Shown here piece by piece: positions 1 through 8,053 of a stretch of DNA of 64,000 nucleotides (position 1 is the first letter of the stretch; every line of letters begins with the position of its first letter). The position numbers and the translations under genes were made by a program. Source of the stretch: JACCXG01 sp963785755 (GTDB lineage: Bacteria > Acidobacteriota > Vicinamibacteria > Vicinamibacterales > 2-12-FULL-66-21); assembly GCA_963785755.1 (NCBI GenBank), contig CAWAXG010000013.1:868001-932000 (forward strand). Reading direction: 5' to 3'. The notes beneath the pieces are model-generated. The model did no database searches. It saw only the letters and a program-made list of their open reading frames with translations, and had not been told where the DNA came from.

Positions 1-2
1 AA

Positions 3-1031
3 CAACCGGCAATCTTCGACCTCGGACAGCGCGCACCGACCACCAGGACGATCGCGCTGAGGATTCGGCACGAGGGCGCTTCCGCGGCGCTCGACCAGGC
101 GCAGCTGCGCGCCGACGCTGCCCGCTATCAGGAGATCACGTGCCGCTCGGCGCTCAATGGCGTGAAGGGCATGCCGTTCAGCTGGACGCTGAATCCCTAC
201 CGCGGCTGCACTCACGGCTGTCACTACTGCTTCGCGCGCAGGTACCAGACACAATTCGAGCTCGGGCCCGGCGATGAATTCTCGTCGGTCATCTTCGTGA
301 AGACCAACCTCATCGACGTTCTGAAAAAAGAGCTCGATCATCCGTCCTGGAAGCGGGAGCAGGTGGCGGTCGGCACGGCGACGGATCCGTATCAGCCGAT
401 CGAAGGTCACTACAAGCTGACACGTCGCGCGCTCGAGGCGCTCCACGCCGCCAGGACCCCGATTGGCCTGGTCACGAAAGGGCCGATGGTCGTCCGGGAC
501 GCTGACGTGCTCGCCGACATGGGACGGCGCGGCGGATCGACCGTCTGCATGAGTGTTCCCACGATCGATGAGCAGGCCTGGTCTTCGCTCGAACCAGGAA
601 CCGCGCATCCCCTGCAGCGGCTGCGGGCGGTCAAGCAGCTGCGCGCGGCCGGCGTTCGCGCTGGAGTGTTGATGGCGCCGGTGGTGCCGGGCTTCACGTC
701 ACGCCCGGACCAGCTCGAGGCTACGGTCAAGGCCATCGCCGATCATGGTGCGGCGTTCATCGGCGTCAACCTGATGTATCTGAAGGAGGGCACCCGGGAT
801 CATTTCCTCGGATTCATCCAGAAGGAGTTCCCGGAGATGCTCGAGGGATTCGAGAAGTTGTATCGGGGCGCGTACGCGCCCGCTCCGTATATCAGTTCGG
901 TGCGCGCGATGGTCAGTGCGCTGCAGAAACGCTACGACGTCGGACTGCGTGGAGCGGACGACGGGGAACGGGTTGCGGAAGAGGAGGCTGAAGAGGAGGC
1001 CGCCGTGGAACAGGCGGCCTTCGATTGGTGA
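3..1031 (+). CDS. Radical SAM protein, Rv2578c/SPL-like family (5' partial)
   Basis: Radical SAM enzyme of unknown substrate, resembling the spore photoproduct lyase-like Rv2578c family. The motif RGCTHGCHYC (C-x3-C-x2-C) supplies the three cysteines for the 4Fe-4S cluster, and the following FARRYQ and GTATDPYQPIE segments are typical of the family. The reading frame is open from base 3 with no ATG, GTG or TTG before the GTG at 162. The residues before that GTG (ARYQEITCRSALNGVKG) belong to the conserved family N-terminus, so the true start lies left of the window and GTG 162 is internal. The C-terminus is a Glu/Ala-rich tail ending AAFDW. The substrate cannot be inferred from context; the neighbour clpA is convergent. 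Confidence 0.85.
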   Translation, partial: QPAIFDLGQRAPTTRTIALRIRHEGASAALDQAQLRADAARYQEITCRSALNGVKGMPFSWTLNPYRGCTHGCHYCFARRYQTQFELGPGDEFSSVIFVKTNLIDVLKKELDHPSWKREQVAVGTATDPYQPIEGHYKLTRRALEALHAARTPIGLVTKGPMVVRDADVLADMGRRGGSTVCMSVPTIDEQAWSSLEPGTAHPLQRLRAVKQLRAAGVRAGVLMAPVVPGFTSRPDQLEATVKAIADHGAAFIGVNLMYLKEGTRDHFLGFIQKEFPEMLEGFEKLYRGAYAPAPYISSVRAMVSALQKRYDVGLRGADDGERVAEEEAEEEAAVEQAAFDW

Positions 1032-1063
1032 ACACGCCACGCCGGGCGCGCGGCCCGGCGAAC

Positions 1064-3361
1064 TTACGCGGTCGCGGCGAGTCCCGAATAGGCGCCGCCG
1101 TCGATGCGGCTGCTTACGGTCACGGCGATATGCCCATCGCGCACATCCGCCGTGAACACGTTCCCTTCGGTCCAATGCTGGCTGATCGGCAGCTTGATCC
1201 GATCTTCGATCGTGCGTTTGAGGAATCTCGCGCCGTAGCAGAGGCTGTAGCCATCGTGCACCAGCTGCTCGAGAGCCTCGGGGGTGACGATCAATTTGCG
1301 GTTGCTCCTCGCCAGCGCCTCTTCGATCTTTTCCACCTGCAGGATGGTGATCTCCCGCACTTCGTCCTTCATGAGGGGTTGGAAAACCACGACCTCGTCG
1401 ATGCGGTTTCTGAACTCCGGGGTGAACCGGCGCTCGACCTCGCGCAATATTTCGCCCCTGACCTGGTCGACACCTACCTGTTTTGACAGGAAGCCCAACG
1501 GATTCGTAAGCTTCCGGAAGACCTCCGATCCAATATTTGACGTCATTATTACAATTGCGTCACTCAGATAGACCCGCTTACCACGACCGTCAGTGATCCA
1601 TCCTTCATCGAACGCCTGCAGGAACAGATTCAACATGCTCGGACTCGCCTTCTCGACTTCGTCGAGCAGCACGACCGAGTAGGGGTTGTCCTTCAGCTGA
1701 TTGGTCAGCACGCCGCCGCGCTCCGAACCGACGATCCCTCGCGGCATGCCGATAAGCTTGTCGACCGCGACCGCGCCGTCCTGGTACTCGGACATGTCGA
1801 CGCGGATCATCTTCTTCTCGTCGCCGAACAGGAATTCGGCTACTGATTTGGCCAGCTCGGTCTTACCGACGCCCGTCGGTCCGAGGAACAGGAGCACGCC
1901 ATCGGGCCGGTCGAACCCGTCCTTGAGAGGCCCTTTGTTCAGCACCAGGCGCCGGGAAACGGCCTGAATCGCTTCTCTCTGGCCGATGACGCGGGTGGCG
2001 AGCCGATCCTCGACGTCGTGGAACCGATCGCTCACCTCACGAAACACCATGTCTTCGGGAATTCTCGCGATTTTCGAAATCACGTTGACCACGTCGTTGG
2101 GGGTGACCTCCCAGCGCTTGCCGATTTCGGCCCGTACGGCGGCCGTATCCAGCCATCCAATCACCTTGTCGGGCAGCTGCAGGTGCCGCATGTATCGCGG
2201 CGACATCTCGAGGGCGGTCTCGATCGCCTCGTCCTTGATGCGCACCGAGTAGTTGCGTTCGAGGCGGGGCCGGACGTTGTAGAGGATCGTGCGGGTTTCC
2301 TCGATGGTCGGCTCGGCTACGTGCACGGTCCTGAAACGGCGCGCCAGGGCCTCGTCCTCCTGGATGAACTCCTTGTACTCGCTCATCGTCGTGGCCCCGA
2401 TGATGCGGACCTCGCCGCGGGCGAGCACGGACTTGAACACGTTGGCGGCGTCGGATGGGGCGCCGAGCGCCGATCCGGCGCCAATCATCGTGTGCACTTC
2501 GTCGATGAACAGAATCAGGTTCGGCCGCTCCTTGATCTCGCGAATCACGTTCTGGATGCGGTCCTCGAACATGCCCCGCAGCATCGTCCCGGCCACCATC
2601 GTGTTCATCTGGAGGTTCACGATTTGGCAGTCCCGCAGACGCACCGGCACGCGCTCCGGCTCGAACTCGATGCGGCGCGCAAGCCCTTCAGCAATGGCCG
2701 TTTTTCCGACTCCGGGCTCGCCGAGGAGCAGCACCGAATTGGCCCGCTCGCGGTGGCAGAGAATCTCGAGCACCTGCTCGGTCTCGAAATCGCGGCCGAA
2801 GACCGGGGGAATCTTGTCCTGGCGTGCGAGCTGATTCAGGTTCGTGGCGAAGTGCTTGAGAAACGGCGGCAGCTCGAAGCGTTTCTTCAGACGCTCCTCG
2901 CGGAGCTCGTGGTCGCGCATGCGTGTCGCGAGCCTGGTTACGAGGGCCTCGGGCTCGATGCCGTGGCGCCGGATGATGGAAACGGGAATGCCCTGCGTTT
3001 CCTCGAAAATTGCCGAAAACAGGTCCGTCGCCTCGACGGCGTGGCGGCCCGAACGGCTGGCATGGAGCAACGCCAGCTTGAAGAGCAGCTTGGTGGACGG
3101 CGCGACCCGCAGCTCGCGACCAGGCACGCTCGGCAACACGCGGAGATGTTCTTCGAGTGCCTGCAAGATCTCGTGGGGATTCAGTTCCACGTCCCGCATC
3201 ACCTGACCGAACATGTCCCATTCAACCTGGGCAAACGCCAGGCATACGTGCTCGTTGGTCAGGAGTGCGTGTTCCCGTCGGCGCGCCTCTTCCAGCGCTC
3301 GATCGACAACGCGCTCGGCTGACTCAGCCAGCTTGTTCTGAGGGATATCGAAATCCTCCAC
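1064..3361 (-). CDS. clpA: ATP-dependent Clp protease ATP-binding subunit ClpA
   Basis: AAA+ unfoldase that feeds substrates to the ClpP protease in the cytoplasm. In order: Clp N-domain (about 5-150), first AAA module with Walker A GEPGVGKT (214-221) and Walker B FIDEVH, second AAA module with GPTGVGKT (494-501) and LLDEVEKA. An LGF tripeptide near 622-624 sits where the ClpP-docking IGL/LGF loop belongs, so this is a ClpP partner rather than ClpB. No coiled-coil middle domain or UVR motif separates the AAA modules, which favours ClpA over ClpC. The GTG at 3361 is chosen because GGAGG lies 5 nt upstream; a TTG at 3373 would add four residues. The length, 765 residues, matches E. coli ClpA (758). 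No clpS or clpP is in the window. Confidence 0.93.
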   Translation of the reverse strand: MEDFDIPQNKLAESAERVVDRALEEARRREHALLTNEHVCLAFAQVEWDMFGQVMRDVELNPHEILQALEEHLRVLPSVPGRELRVAPSTKLLFKLALLHASRSGRHAVEATDLFSAIFEETQGIPVSIIRRHGIEPEALVTRLATRMRDHELREERLKKRFELPPFLKHFATNLNQLARQDKIPPVFGRDFETEQVLEILCHRERANSVLLLGEPGVGKTAIAEGLARRIEFEPERVPVRLRDCQIVNLQMNTMVAGTMLRGMFEDRIQNVIREIKERPNLILFIDEVHTMIGAGSALGAPSDAANVFKSVLARGEVRIIGATTMSEYKEFIQEDEALARRFRTVHVAEPTIEETRTILYNVRPRLERNYSVRIKDEAIETALEMSPRYMRHLQLPDKVIGWLDTAAVRAEIGKRWEVTPNDVVNVISKIARIPEDMVFREVSDRFHDVEDRLATRVIGQREAIQAVSRRLVLNKGPLKDGFDRPDGVLLFLGPTGVGKTELAKSVAEFLFGDEKKMIRVDMSEYQDGAVAVDKLIGMPRGIVGSERGGVLTNQLKDNPYSVVLLDEVEKASPSMLNLFLQAFDEGWITDGRGKRVYLSDAIVIMTSNIGSEVFRKLTNPLGFLSKQVGVDQVRGEILREVERRFTPEFRNRIDEVVVFQPLMKDEVREITILQVEKIEEALARSNRKLIVTPEALEQLVHDGYSLCYGARFLKRTIEDRIKLPISQHWTEGNVFTADVRDGHIAVTVSSRIDGGAYSGLAATA

Positions 3362-3514
3362 GACTGCCTCCAAGTGCGTCGCCCGGCGCTGGCCGGGCCG
3401 TTCCTGATGCTAGGCGGCAGCAAGAGGTACGCCAATGCTGTGAGGGGACTTCCCCCAGGGATTTGGAGGAATGCGCGGTTACGAACAGTGTGGCTGGAAG
3501 GTCACAGGAGCCCA

Positions 3515-3541
3515 CCCCCCGGCCCGGCGGGGACCGGGGGG
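3515..3541 (-). terminator. GC-rich hairpin downstream of htpX
   Basis: A perfect 8-bp stem, CCCCCCGG (3515-3522) with CCGGGGGG (3534-3541), closes an 11-nt loop 32 nt after the htpX stop. No T-tract follows on the minus strand, so it is a candidate terminator or mRNA 3'-end structure only. The rest of the 210-nt gap before clpA shows only the clpA ribosome-binding site. Confidence 0.4.
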
Positions 3542-3572
3542 CCTTATTCACACACAGGCTGGCGCGGATTCT

Positions 3573-4412
3573 TCAGCGAATGCCCTGAAGCAGAGCCTGG
3601 ACGCGTGCCTCGGTCGGTGGGTGGGTGCTGAACAACGACATCAGCCCCTGCCCGGCAAACGGCTTGATGATGAACATGTGCGCCGTGGCCGGGTTGGCGT
3701 CGAGCGGCGCGCGCTTCGCGATCGCATCAATCTTACGGAGGGCATCCGCAAGCGCGTAGGGATTGCCGGTGATCTGGGCGGCTCCGGCGTCCGCGGCAAA
3801 CTCTCGTGACCGCGAGATCGCCATCTGGATCATCATCGCCGCGATTGGCGCCAGAATCATCATGGCCATCAGCGCAATCGGGTTGCTGTGGCCGTCCCGA
3901 TCGTCTCGACCGCCCGCGAACATGCCGGCGTACATCGCCATGCGCGCGAACATCATGATGGCCGCGGCAATCGTCGCCGCGATCGAGCTGATCAGGATGT
4001 CGCGATGCTTCACGTGCGCGAGCTCGTGTGCGATCACGCCCTGGAGCTCGGACTCCGACAGCACACGCATGATGCCCTCGGTCGCCGCCACTGCCGCGTG
4101 TTGGGGATTGCGGCCAGTCGCGAACGCGTTGGGTGACTGATCCGGAATGATGTACACCTTCGGCATCGGCAGACCGGCCTGACGCGCGAGGCGTTCCGTC
4201 ATCTGGTAGAGCGGGTGCGAGGGGCCAACCTCCTGCGCCCGGTACATGCGTAGGACGATCTTGTCCGAGAACCAGTACGAACCCAGGTTCATCACCACGG
4301 CGAACCCGAACGCCAGCATCAGTCCGCCCTGGCCGCCAAAGTAATCGCCAATCAGCAGCAACAAGCCGCTCAGCGCGCCGAGCAGCACAGCGGTCTTCAG
4401 TCCGTTAGCCAT
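3573..4412 (-). CDS. htpX: Membrane zinc metalloprotease HtpX (M48B)
   Basis: Inner-membrane zinc protease that degrades misfolded membrane proteins. The HELAH motif (H129-E130-L-A-H133) gives two zinc ligands and the catalytic Glu; the third ligand is Glu204 in SREFAADAGA. Hydrophobic segments lie near residues 8-22, 30-46, 140-165 and 178-198, the usual four-helix layout. The C-terminus FSTHPPTEARVQAL is a family hallmark, and the length (279) is normal. The M20 peptidase gene ends only 16 nt upstream on the same strand. A TAAAAT hexamer (plus-strand 4420-4425) lies 7 nt before the ATG, suggesting its own promoter with a near-leaderless transcript. Confidence 0.95.
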   Translation of the reverse strand: MANGLKTAVLLGALSGLLLLIGDYFGGQGGLMLAFGFAVVMNLGSYWFSDKIVLRMYRAQEVGPSHPLYQMTERLARQAGLPMPKVYIIPDQSPNAFATGRNPQHAAVAATEGIMRVLSESELQGVIAHELAHVKHRDILISSIAATIAAAIMMFARMAMYAGMFAGGRDDRDGHSNPIALMAMMILAPIAAMMIQMAISRSREFAADAGAAQITGNPYALADALRKIDAIAKRAPLDANPATAHMFIIKPFAGQGLMSLFSTHPPTEARVQALLQGIR

Positions 4413-4428
4413 GTCTTCTATTTTACCT

Positions 4429-5565
4429 CTATAGCCGGGTCCCGAGCCGGTTCAGCAGGAAGGCGAGAAAGGCACCGCGCCAGGTCAGGTCGGCAGCCAG
4501 GACGTGTTCGTGCAGGGCGTGCGCACCATCTCCCTCGGGACCCAGTCCGTCTAAGGTTGGAACACCGAGAGCGGCAGTGAAATTCCCGTCTGAGCCGCCG
4601 CCGGTCCCGCCTTCGCCCAGATCCTTTCCCAGTTCCCTGGCGCAGTCGCGCGCCTGCTCGTAGAGCTGCACGACGTGCGGAGAACGTTCCAGGGGCGGGC
4701 GTGACACCGCCCCGGCGATCTCCAGACGGGTGCCCGGGACGACAGGCGCGAGCCCGCGAATCGAGCGCTCCACGCGATCGGCGTCCCGCATGGTCGGAAC
4801 GCGAACGTCGATCAGCGCACGGGCATGATCCGGAATCACGTTCGTCCGGGCCCCTCCCGAGACGACGGTGACGTTGACGCTGAGACCGCGTTCGATGTCC
4901 TGCAGCTGCTGCAGCGCGACGATCTGATGCGCCAGCTCGTGGACCGCATTCGCGCCCGCGCCAGGCGCGATGCCGGCGTGCGCCGAGACGCCGTGCACGG
5001 TGAGCTCGAAATCGCCGACCCCCTTGCGGCTGGTCTTCACCTTGCCGCCGGGCAGCGAGGGTTCGAGCACCAGCACCGCGGCGCTGCGTCGGGCTTCCTC
5101 CTCGATCGTCGTCCGCGACGTCGTGCTGCCAATCTCTTCATCCGTCGTGAACAGCATCACGATCCGCGGCCGCGTCATGCGCAGGGCTTCGCAGGCGCGC
5201 ACGGCAAGCATCGACGTGGCGATTCCCGATTTCATGTCGAAGATGCCCGGTCCGTGCAGACGTCCGTCTACCAGCTGAAACGGCATGCGCTGGATCTGGC
5301 CGACGTCCCACACCGTATCGAAATGCCCCAGCACCATCAGCTGCGGCCCCTCACCGTCGAAAGTCGCGCGCAGATGATCGCCACGCTCGGTCTGCCGAAG
5401 GCGCTCGACGTCGGCGCCGATAGCAGCCAGCCGGCGCGCGAGCTCGTCGCCGCAACGATCGACCGCGTCTTTGTTGGTGCTCGGCGACTCGGCACACACG
5501 AGGGCTTCGATGGTGTCGAAAAGCCAGGCCTGCTCTGATTCGGTGTAGCGAAGGAGCGGGTGCAT
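4429..5565 (-). CDS. M20 family metallopeptidase (glutamate carboxypeptidase-like)
   Basis: Predicted two-zinc exopeptidase or deacylase resembling carboxypeptidase G2 and ArgE/DapE relatives. Visible metal and catalytic residues are H81 and D83 in VLGHFDTVWD, the bridging Asp110 in GPGIFDMKSG, and the tandem E143-E144 in TTDEEIGS. A dimerisation domain follows (VHGVSAHAGIAPGAG around 193-208), then the closing GGGSDGNF segment. The length, 378, is normal. No signal peptide is seen, so it is probably cytosolic. It is followed by htpX after 16 nt but shows no functional link to it. The precise substrate cannot be told from sequence. Confidence 0.88.
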   Translation of the reverse strand: MHPLLRYTESEQAWLFDTIEALVCAESPSTNKDAVDRCGDELARRLAAIGADVERLRQTERGDHLRATFDGEGPQLMVLGHFDTVWDVGQIQRMPFQLVDGRLHGPGIFDMKSGIATSMLAVRACEALRMTRPRIVMLFTTDEEIGSTTSRTTIEEEARRSAAVLVLEPSLPGGKVKTSRKGVGDFELTVHGVSAHAGIAPGAGANAVHELAHQIVALQQLQDIERGLSVNVTVVSGGARTNVIPDHARALIDVRVPTMRDADRVERSIRGLAPVVPGTRLEIAGAVSRPPLERSPHVVQLYEQARDCARELGKDLGEGGTGGGSDGNFTAALGVPTLDGLGPEGDGAHALHEHVLAADLTWRGAFLAFLLNRLGTRL

Positions 5566-5651
5566 CCGAGTATCTTAGTCGCGAGCCAACGCTCGGATTC
5601 CCGGGGAGGAAACGGGGAGACTTCGCAAGCGTCCGTCCAGCGCAAGCTGGG

Positions 5652-5657
5652 TATAAT
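5652..5657 (+). promoter_or_regulatory. -10 element TATAAT, 6 nt before the start codon
   Basis: A perfect TATAAT ends only 6 nt before the ATG at 5664, so transcription would begin at or next to the start codon (leaderless). No convincing -35 is visible. The discriminator after the hexamer is CGC, as after the TATAAT of rpiB (11769). Confidence 0.55.
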
Positions 5658-5663
5658 CGCGGT

Positions 5664-6246
5664 ATGAAAGGCTGTCGAATGTGGCCGGTCGTGACTCTCT
5701 TCGTCAGCCTCGCCACAAACGCCGCCGCGCAGACTCCGCAGCCTTTCCCGAAGCCCGGCGATCCAGCGCGGCCTCAGCCGTCGGCAGCACCTGCATCGCA
5801 ACAACCGCCGCCAAAGGTCACCGCGCCGCCAAAAGTCACCCCGCCGCCACCGGCGACCTCCGCTCAGTCGTCCGCGGGCGAACCGAACGAACAGACACTC
5901 GGCGTTTCCGTCTATCCGGGATCGCAGTTCATCACGTCTTACGATGCCGGGAGAGGACAGCGCTACTACCTCTTCGGCACGACGGCCGGATTTGCGGAGA
6001 TCGTGGCGTCACTACCGGACCCTGTTGAAACAGCGCGGCGAGGTCGTCTTCGAGCTGCCGCCGATCCACATGTTCGAGGTAGGACGCTTCCGCGAAGAGA
6101 CGATGGCGTTTCCGCCGGGTGTCACGGTGAAGGACTACACGTGGGGTGGGTCCGAGGGGTACATCAACCCGAAGCGCGGCGCGCAGCCGACGCACTTCAG
6201 AACGGTCATTCAGATCGTCCCGGCACCGGCCGGCGCCGCCAAATAA
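5664..6246 (+). pseudogene. Exported proline-rich protein, conserved hypothetical, interrupted by a +1 frameshift at 6010
   Basis: The first frame gives a signal peptide (WPVVTLFVSLATNAAAQ), a Pro/Ala-rich linker and the start of a domain, YPGSQFITSYDAGRGQRYY, then runs into unrelated residues. The second frame resumes the domain with RTLLKQRGEVVFELPP and ends at 6246. Dropping the C at 6010 gives a continuous EIVAYYRTLLK junction and one 193-residue protein. The family seems to be an acidobacterial secreted protein of unknown role. ATG 5664 keeps Lys and Arg in the signal n-region; ATG 5679, with AAAGG 7 nt upstream, is an alternative. Either the gene is truly broken or the assembly carries one extra base. 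Confidence 0.75.
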
Positions 6247-6265
6247 ATCCGCGACGGACCAGGAA

Positions 6266-7870
6266 TCAGTCCTGTTTCAGATAGATCGTTCCGCCTTTTT
6301 CGCGGAATTCGCGCGACTTCTCGGCCATGCCCTCGGCCGCCATGGCGCGGACCTGCTGAGTGAGCTCCATCGAGCAGAACTTTGGACCACACATCGAGCA
6401 GAAGTGGGCGACCTTTGCCCCGTCCGCGGGCAGCGTGGCGTCGTGATAGGCGCGGGCGGTGACGGGATCGAGCGATAGATTGAACTGATCCTCCCAGCGG
6501 AACTCGAACCGCGCCTTCGAGAGCGCGTCGTCCCACGCCTGCGCGCGAGGATGGCCCTTGGCGAGATCGGCGGCATGCGCGGCGATCTTGTAGGCGATGA
6601 CGCCAGCTTTGACGTCGTTCCGATCGGGCAGGCCGAGATGTTCCTTCGGCGTGACGTAACACAGCATGGCAGTCCCGTACCAGCCAATCTGGGCGGCGCC
6701 GATGGCGGACGTGATGTGGTCGTATCCTGGCGCGATATCAGTCGTCAGCGGCCCGAGGGTGTAGAACGGCGCTTCGTCGCACCACTCGAGCTGCTTCTCC
6801 ATGTTTTCCTTGATGAGGTGCATCGGCACGTGCCCGGGCCCTTCGTTCATCACTTGCACGTGATACTCCCAGGCGATGCGTGTGAGCTCCCCTTGCGTCT
6901 GCAGCTCGGCGAACTGCGCGGGGTCATTGGCGTCGGCGATTGATCCGGGCCGGAGGCCGTCGCCGAGCGAGAACGAGACGTCGTAGGCGCGCATGATCTC
7001 GCAGATCTCGCGGAAGTGCGTGTAGGTGAAGTTCTCCTGGTGGTGGGCCAGGCACCACCGGGCCATGATCGATCCGCCACGCGACACGATTCCGGTGACC
7101 CGCCGGGCCGTCATCGGCACATACCGGAGCAGGACGCCGGCGTGCACGGTGAAGTAATCGACGCCCTGTTCGGCCTGTTCGATCAGCGTGTCGCGGTAGG
7201 CCTCCCACGACAGATCCTCCGGCCGGCCGCCGACCTTCTCGAGCGCCTGATAGATCGGCACCGTTCCGATCGGCACCGCTGAATTCCGCAGAATCCATTC
7301 GCGCGTCTCGTGAATGTCCTTCCCGGTCGACAGATCCATGACGGTGTCGGCGCCCCAGAGGGTGGCCCAGCGCAGCTTTTCGACTTCCTCGTCGATGGAC
7401 GACGACACGGCGGAGTTGCCGATGTTCGCGTTGATCTTCACCGCGAAGTTGCGGCCGATGATCATCGGCTCGAGCTCGGGATGATTGATGTTCGCGGGGA
7501 TGATGGCGCGGCCGCGCGCGACCTCCGAGCGGACGAACTCCGGATCGAAGCCTTCGCGAATCGCGACGAACTCCATCTCCGGCGTGACGATGCCTTTGCG
7601 CGCCCAATGCAGCTGCGTCACGGTGCCGCTGTTGCGCCGTGGCGCGACCCAGTCGGCGCGCAGTTTCGGCAACCCGGCGCGGACGTCGACGCCATGGGGC
7701 CCGCTCGTGTCGTAGACCCGGAGGGATTCGCCATTGGAAAGGCTGATCTCCCGCATCGGCACGCGAACCTGTCCCGGACCCTCGACATAGACCTTGCGCG
7801 AACCGGGAAACGCAGCAGTGAAATCCGACGCGGCGAGTGGAGTGAACGCAGTTCGTGACTGTTTGGACAT
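6266..7870 (-). CDS. thiC: Phosphomethylpyrimidine synthase ThiC
   Basis: Radical SAM enzyme that rearranges aminoimidazole ribotide to hydroxymethylpyrimidine phosphate for thiamine synthesis. The C-terminal cluster motif C-x2-C-x4-C is C491, C494 and C499 (CSMCGPKFC). Other family blocks include NINHPELEPMIIGRNF and GADTVMDLSTG. The 534-residue length lacks the long N-terminal extension of the E. coli enzyme. It stands alone: no other thi gene is in the window, and no TPP riboswitch consensus is recognisable upstream. A TATATT hexamer (plus-strand 7883-7888) lies 12 nt before the ATG, implying a very short leader. Confidence 0.96.
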   Translation of the reverse strand: MSKQSRTAFTPLAASDFTAAFPGSRKVYVEGPGQVRVPMREISLSNGESLRVYDTSGPHGVDVRAGLPKLRADWVAPRRNSGTVTQLHWARKGIVTPEMEFVAIREGFDPEFVRSEVARGRAIIPANINHPELEPMIIGRNFAVKINANIGNSAVSSSIDEEVEKLRWATLWGADTVMDLSTGKDIHETREWILRNSAVPIGTVPIYQALEKVGGRPEDLSWEAYRDTLIEQAEQGVDYFTVHAGVLLRYVPMTARRVTGIVSRGGSIMARWCLAHHQENFTYTHFREICEIMRAYDVSFSLGDGLRPGSIADANDPAQFAELQTQGELTRIAWEYHVQVMNEGPGHVPMHLIKENMEKQLEWCDEAPFYTLGPLTTDIAPGYDHITSAIGAAQIGWYGTAMLCYVTPKEHLGLPDRNDVKAGVIAYKIAAHAADLAKGHPRAQAWDDALSKARFEFRWEDQFNLSLDPVTARAYHDATLPADGAKVAHFCSMCGPKFCSMELTQQVRAMAAEGMAEKSREFREKGGTIYLKQD

Positions 7871-8053
7871 GACGATGTTCGCAATATAGCACCGCGGGGC
7901 GGTGCGGGCGCATACTGTCCGCTCGCGGAACCGGCCCGTGCCGGAACTGAACAGGTGTGAGCCACGGAGCTGCAGGCAGCCGCTGCTAAACGGCTGGATG
8001 CAGATGGTTTATGGACGTTGCGTCCTGGCACGCCTCTCGCTGAGGCAAGACCC

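Noticed and set aside
2018..3322. Long plus-strand frame opposite clpA
   Set aside because: His/Arg-rich shadow frame with no family motifs, antisense to a fully conserved clpA; several other long antisense frames (for example opposite the DinG-type helicase, mutS2 and murE) were dropped for the same reason.
7871..8053. Possible TPP riboswitch upstream of thiC
   Set aside because: Reading the minus strand I find neither the CUGAGA element nor the ACCUGAUCUGG...UAAUGCCAGC core in order; TGCCAG alone is not enough, and the TATATT box leaves almost no leader.
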